Below are positions 5,490 to 6,651 of a stretch of 6,651 nt of DNA, in pieces. The notes under the pieces were generated by a model. The model had not been told where the DNA came from. It searched no databases and saw only the letters and a list, made by a program, of their open reading frames with translations. The stretch comes from Pseudomonadota bacterium. GTDB lineage: Bacteria > Pseudomonadota > Gammaproteobacteria > Burkholderiales > Thiobacillaceae. The position numbers and the translations under genes are program-made. Within the stretch, counting starts at the first letter, position 1. Each line of letters opens with the position of its first letter. The stretch lies in the NCBI GenBank assembly GCA_021780975.1, contig JAJXXS010000056.1, positions 1 to 6,651 on the forward strand, given 5' to 3'.

Positions 5490-6190
5490 GGGTAGAGTTT
5501 TTGCTCCTCGATGTAGGTGCGCACCGCCTCGGGCACCAGATAACGGATGCTCTGGCCGCGGCGCAGGCGTTCGCGCACGGCGGTGGCGGAGATGTCCAGG
5601 GGAGTGATGGTGAAGCGCCACAGGCTGCCGGCGGGCGTGGCCGGCGGCGTGTCGACGAGGCGATGCTCGACCTCGCTGCGCAGGGAATCGGTCAGCGCAT
5701 CCGACTGGATGAGGCGGTAGCCGGGACGGTGGGCGATGGCGATGTGGGCGAACTCGAACAGGCGCTGCCAATCGTGCCAGGTGGCCAGGCCCAGAAACGC
5801 GTCCGCACCCATGAACAGCCAGAGCGGGGCGTCGGGGCCGACCTCGGCGCGGATTTCGGCCAGCGTTTCGGTGGTGTAGCTGGGGCCGGTCTTGCGGATC
5901 TCGCGGTCGTCCACCACCAGGCGCGGGTTGCCGGCGACCGCCAGGCGCACCATTTGCAGGCGCTGGCTTGCTGCGGTGGCGGGGGCGCTGCGATGCGGCG
6001 GCAGGCCGGCGGGCACCAGGCGCACCTGGGCCAGGCCCAGCGCCTCGCCCATTTCCTCGGCCAGGCGCAGGTGGCCGTAATGGATGGGATCGAAGGTGCC
6101 GCCCAGGAGGCCGAGCGGCGCGGGGTTCGCTGCCGACCGCCGACCGCCGGCTGCAGCCTGGTTTGCCAACTCAGACCCGGATCTGGCCAT
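5486..6190 (-). CDS. nadD: Nicotinate-nucleotide adenylyltransferase
   Basis: NadD joins nicotinate mononucleotide and ATP to give deamido-NAD, the penultimate step of NAD synthesis. From the ATG at 6190 it has 234 residues. Motifs in order: the nucleotidyltransferase signature GGTFDPIHYGH at 30-40 (HYGH as the HxGH motif), PPHR at 64-67, SYTTET at 104-109, MGADAF at 127-132 and the C-terminal ISATAVRERLRRGQSIRYLVP at 200-220, where the usual ISST reads ISAT. The first 24 or so residues are Ala/Gly/Arg-rich and not part of the fold. The ATG overlaps proA by 20 bases; a TTG at 6169, just past the proA stop, would remove most of the overlap, and neither has a clear ribosome binding site. A still longer frame from 6235 lies fully inside proA and is rejected. 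Confidence 0.95.
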   Translation of the reverse strand: MARSGSELANQAAAGGRRSAANPAPLGLLGGTFDPIHYGHLRLAEEMGEALGLAQVRLVPAGLPPHRSAPATAASQRLQMVRLAVAGNPRLVVDDREIRKTGPSYTTETLAEIRAEVGPDAPLWLFMGADAFLGLATWHDWQRLFEFAHIAIAHRPGYRLIQSDALTDSLRSEVEHRLVDTPPATPAGSLWRFTITPLDISATAVRERLRRGQSIRYLVPEAVRTYIEEQKLYP

Positions 6191-6651
6191 CGCCCAGCAC
6201 CACCCACTTCTGGCTGGTGAGGCCTTCCAGGCCAACCGGGCCGCGGGCGTGGATCTTGTCGGTGGAGATGCCGATCTCCGCGCCCAGGCCGTACTCGAAG
6301 CCGTCGGCGAAGCGCGTCGAGGCGTTCACCATGACGCTGGCGGAATCGACTTCGCGCAGGAAGCGGCGCGCGCGCGTGTAGTCCTCGGTGACGATGGCGT
6401 CGGTGTGCTGCGAGCCGTAGCGCGCGATGTGGTCGATCGCGGCGTCGATGTCCGCCACCACGCGGATGCTGACGATGGGCGCCAGGTATTCCTCGTGCCA
6501 GTCGGCCTCGCTGGCGGCGACAATGCCCGGCAGCAGCGCAAGCGTCTGCTCGCAGCCGCGCATCTCCACACCCTTGGCACGGTAGACCTCGCCGATGCGC
6601 GGCAGGAACTGCTGCGCGACTGCCGCGTGCACCAGCAAGGTCTCCATGGTG
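6171..6651 (-). CDS. proA: Gamma-glutamyl phosphate reductase, 5'-truncated by window edge
   Basis: ProA reduces gamma-glutamyl phosphate to glutamate-5-semialdehyde with NADPH, the second step of proline synthesis from glutamate. The last 159 residues are present; E. coli ProA has 417. The Met codon at 6647-6645 is internal (TMETLLVH matches the family's ETLLVH region), and the frame runs off the window with the catalytic cysteine expected just upstream. Counted from that Met, typical blocks are WHEEYLAPIVSIRVV (50-64), IDHIARYGSQHTDAIVTED (71-89), and the very conserved region at 101-143 with NASTRFADGFEYGLGAEIG and HARGPVGLEGL. The C-terminus is of normal length. It heads the visible - strand unit, followed by nadD with a short overlap. 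Confidence 0.97.
   Translation of the reverse strand, partial: TMETLLVHAAVAQQFLPRIGEVYRAKGVEMRGCEQTLALLPGIVAASEADWHEEYLAPIVSIRVVADIDAAIDHIARYGSQHTDAIVTEDYTRARRFLREVDSASVMVNASTRFADGFEYGLGAEIGISTDKIHARGPVGLEGLTSQKWVVLGDGQIRV

Noticed and set aside
6132..6145. Two tandem copies of GCCGACC near the nadD start as a phase-variable slippage tract.
   Set aside because: Only two copies of a 7-base unit are present, too few for high-frequency slippage, and nadD is an essential-type gene.
5501..6220. A 239-codon + strand frame.
   Set aside because: Shadow of nadD, whose nucleotidyltransferase motifs fix the coding strand.
1..6651. CRISPR array, tRNA, rRNA, insertion sequence, phage or toxin-antitoxin genes.
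   Set aside because: No regularly spaced repeats, no tRNA-like cloverleaf, no transposase or integrase motif and no paired small toxin/antitoxin frames were found on reading both strands.

Overview
This is a G+C-rich bacterial window of ordinary chromosome; 181-240, for example, is 43 of 60 G+C. Three things together suggest a betaproteobacterium: an Enzyme I of the betaproteobacterial PTS, a GDSL hydrolase ending in a 'VPEPAEW' PEP-CTERM sorting signal, and a proA-nadD-rsfS gene order. This is inferred from gene content only; there is no rRNA or tRNA in the window to place the organism.

The layout is two convergent halves. On the + strand (1-3879) lie, in order: the 3' part of ptsI (PTS Enzyme I, cut by the window edge); a short AlkA-type DNA-3-methyladenine glycosylase overlapping ptsI by 8 bases; a secreted SGNH/GDSL hydrolase with signal peptide and PEP-CTERM tail, behind its own strong ribosome binding site; a 434-base stretch with no convincing gene; and a class I SAM-dependent methyltransferase. 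On the - strand (6651-3961), read right to left: the 3' part of proA (proline synthesis), nadD (NAD synthesis), rsfS (ribosome silencing factor) and two unrelated small predicted lipoproteins. The genes on this strand are closely spaced or overlapping and look like one transcription unit. The halves meet at about 3880-3960.

Most genes are housekeeping: proA, nadD and rsfS serve amino acid synthesis, cofactor synthesis and translation control, and ptsI serves phosphoryl transfer. The accessory part is the middle. The PEP-CTERM hydrolase implies an exosortase elsewhere in the genome and an envelope or extracellular role. The methyltransferase is preceded by less G+C-rich DNA (31 of 60 bases at 2941-3000) and may have arrived separately. 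The two lipoproteins occupy the place just after rsfS where rlmH is commonly found.

I see no defence system, CRISPR array, insertion sequence or prophage. The points most worth a second look are the changed block III residue of the hydrolase, the structured leader before the methyltransferase, the strong orphan Shine-Dalgarno sequence after it, and the lipoprotein pair.
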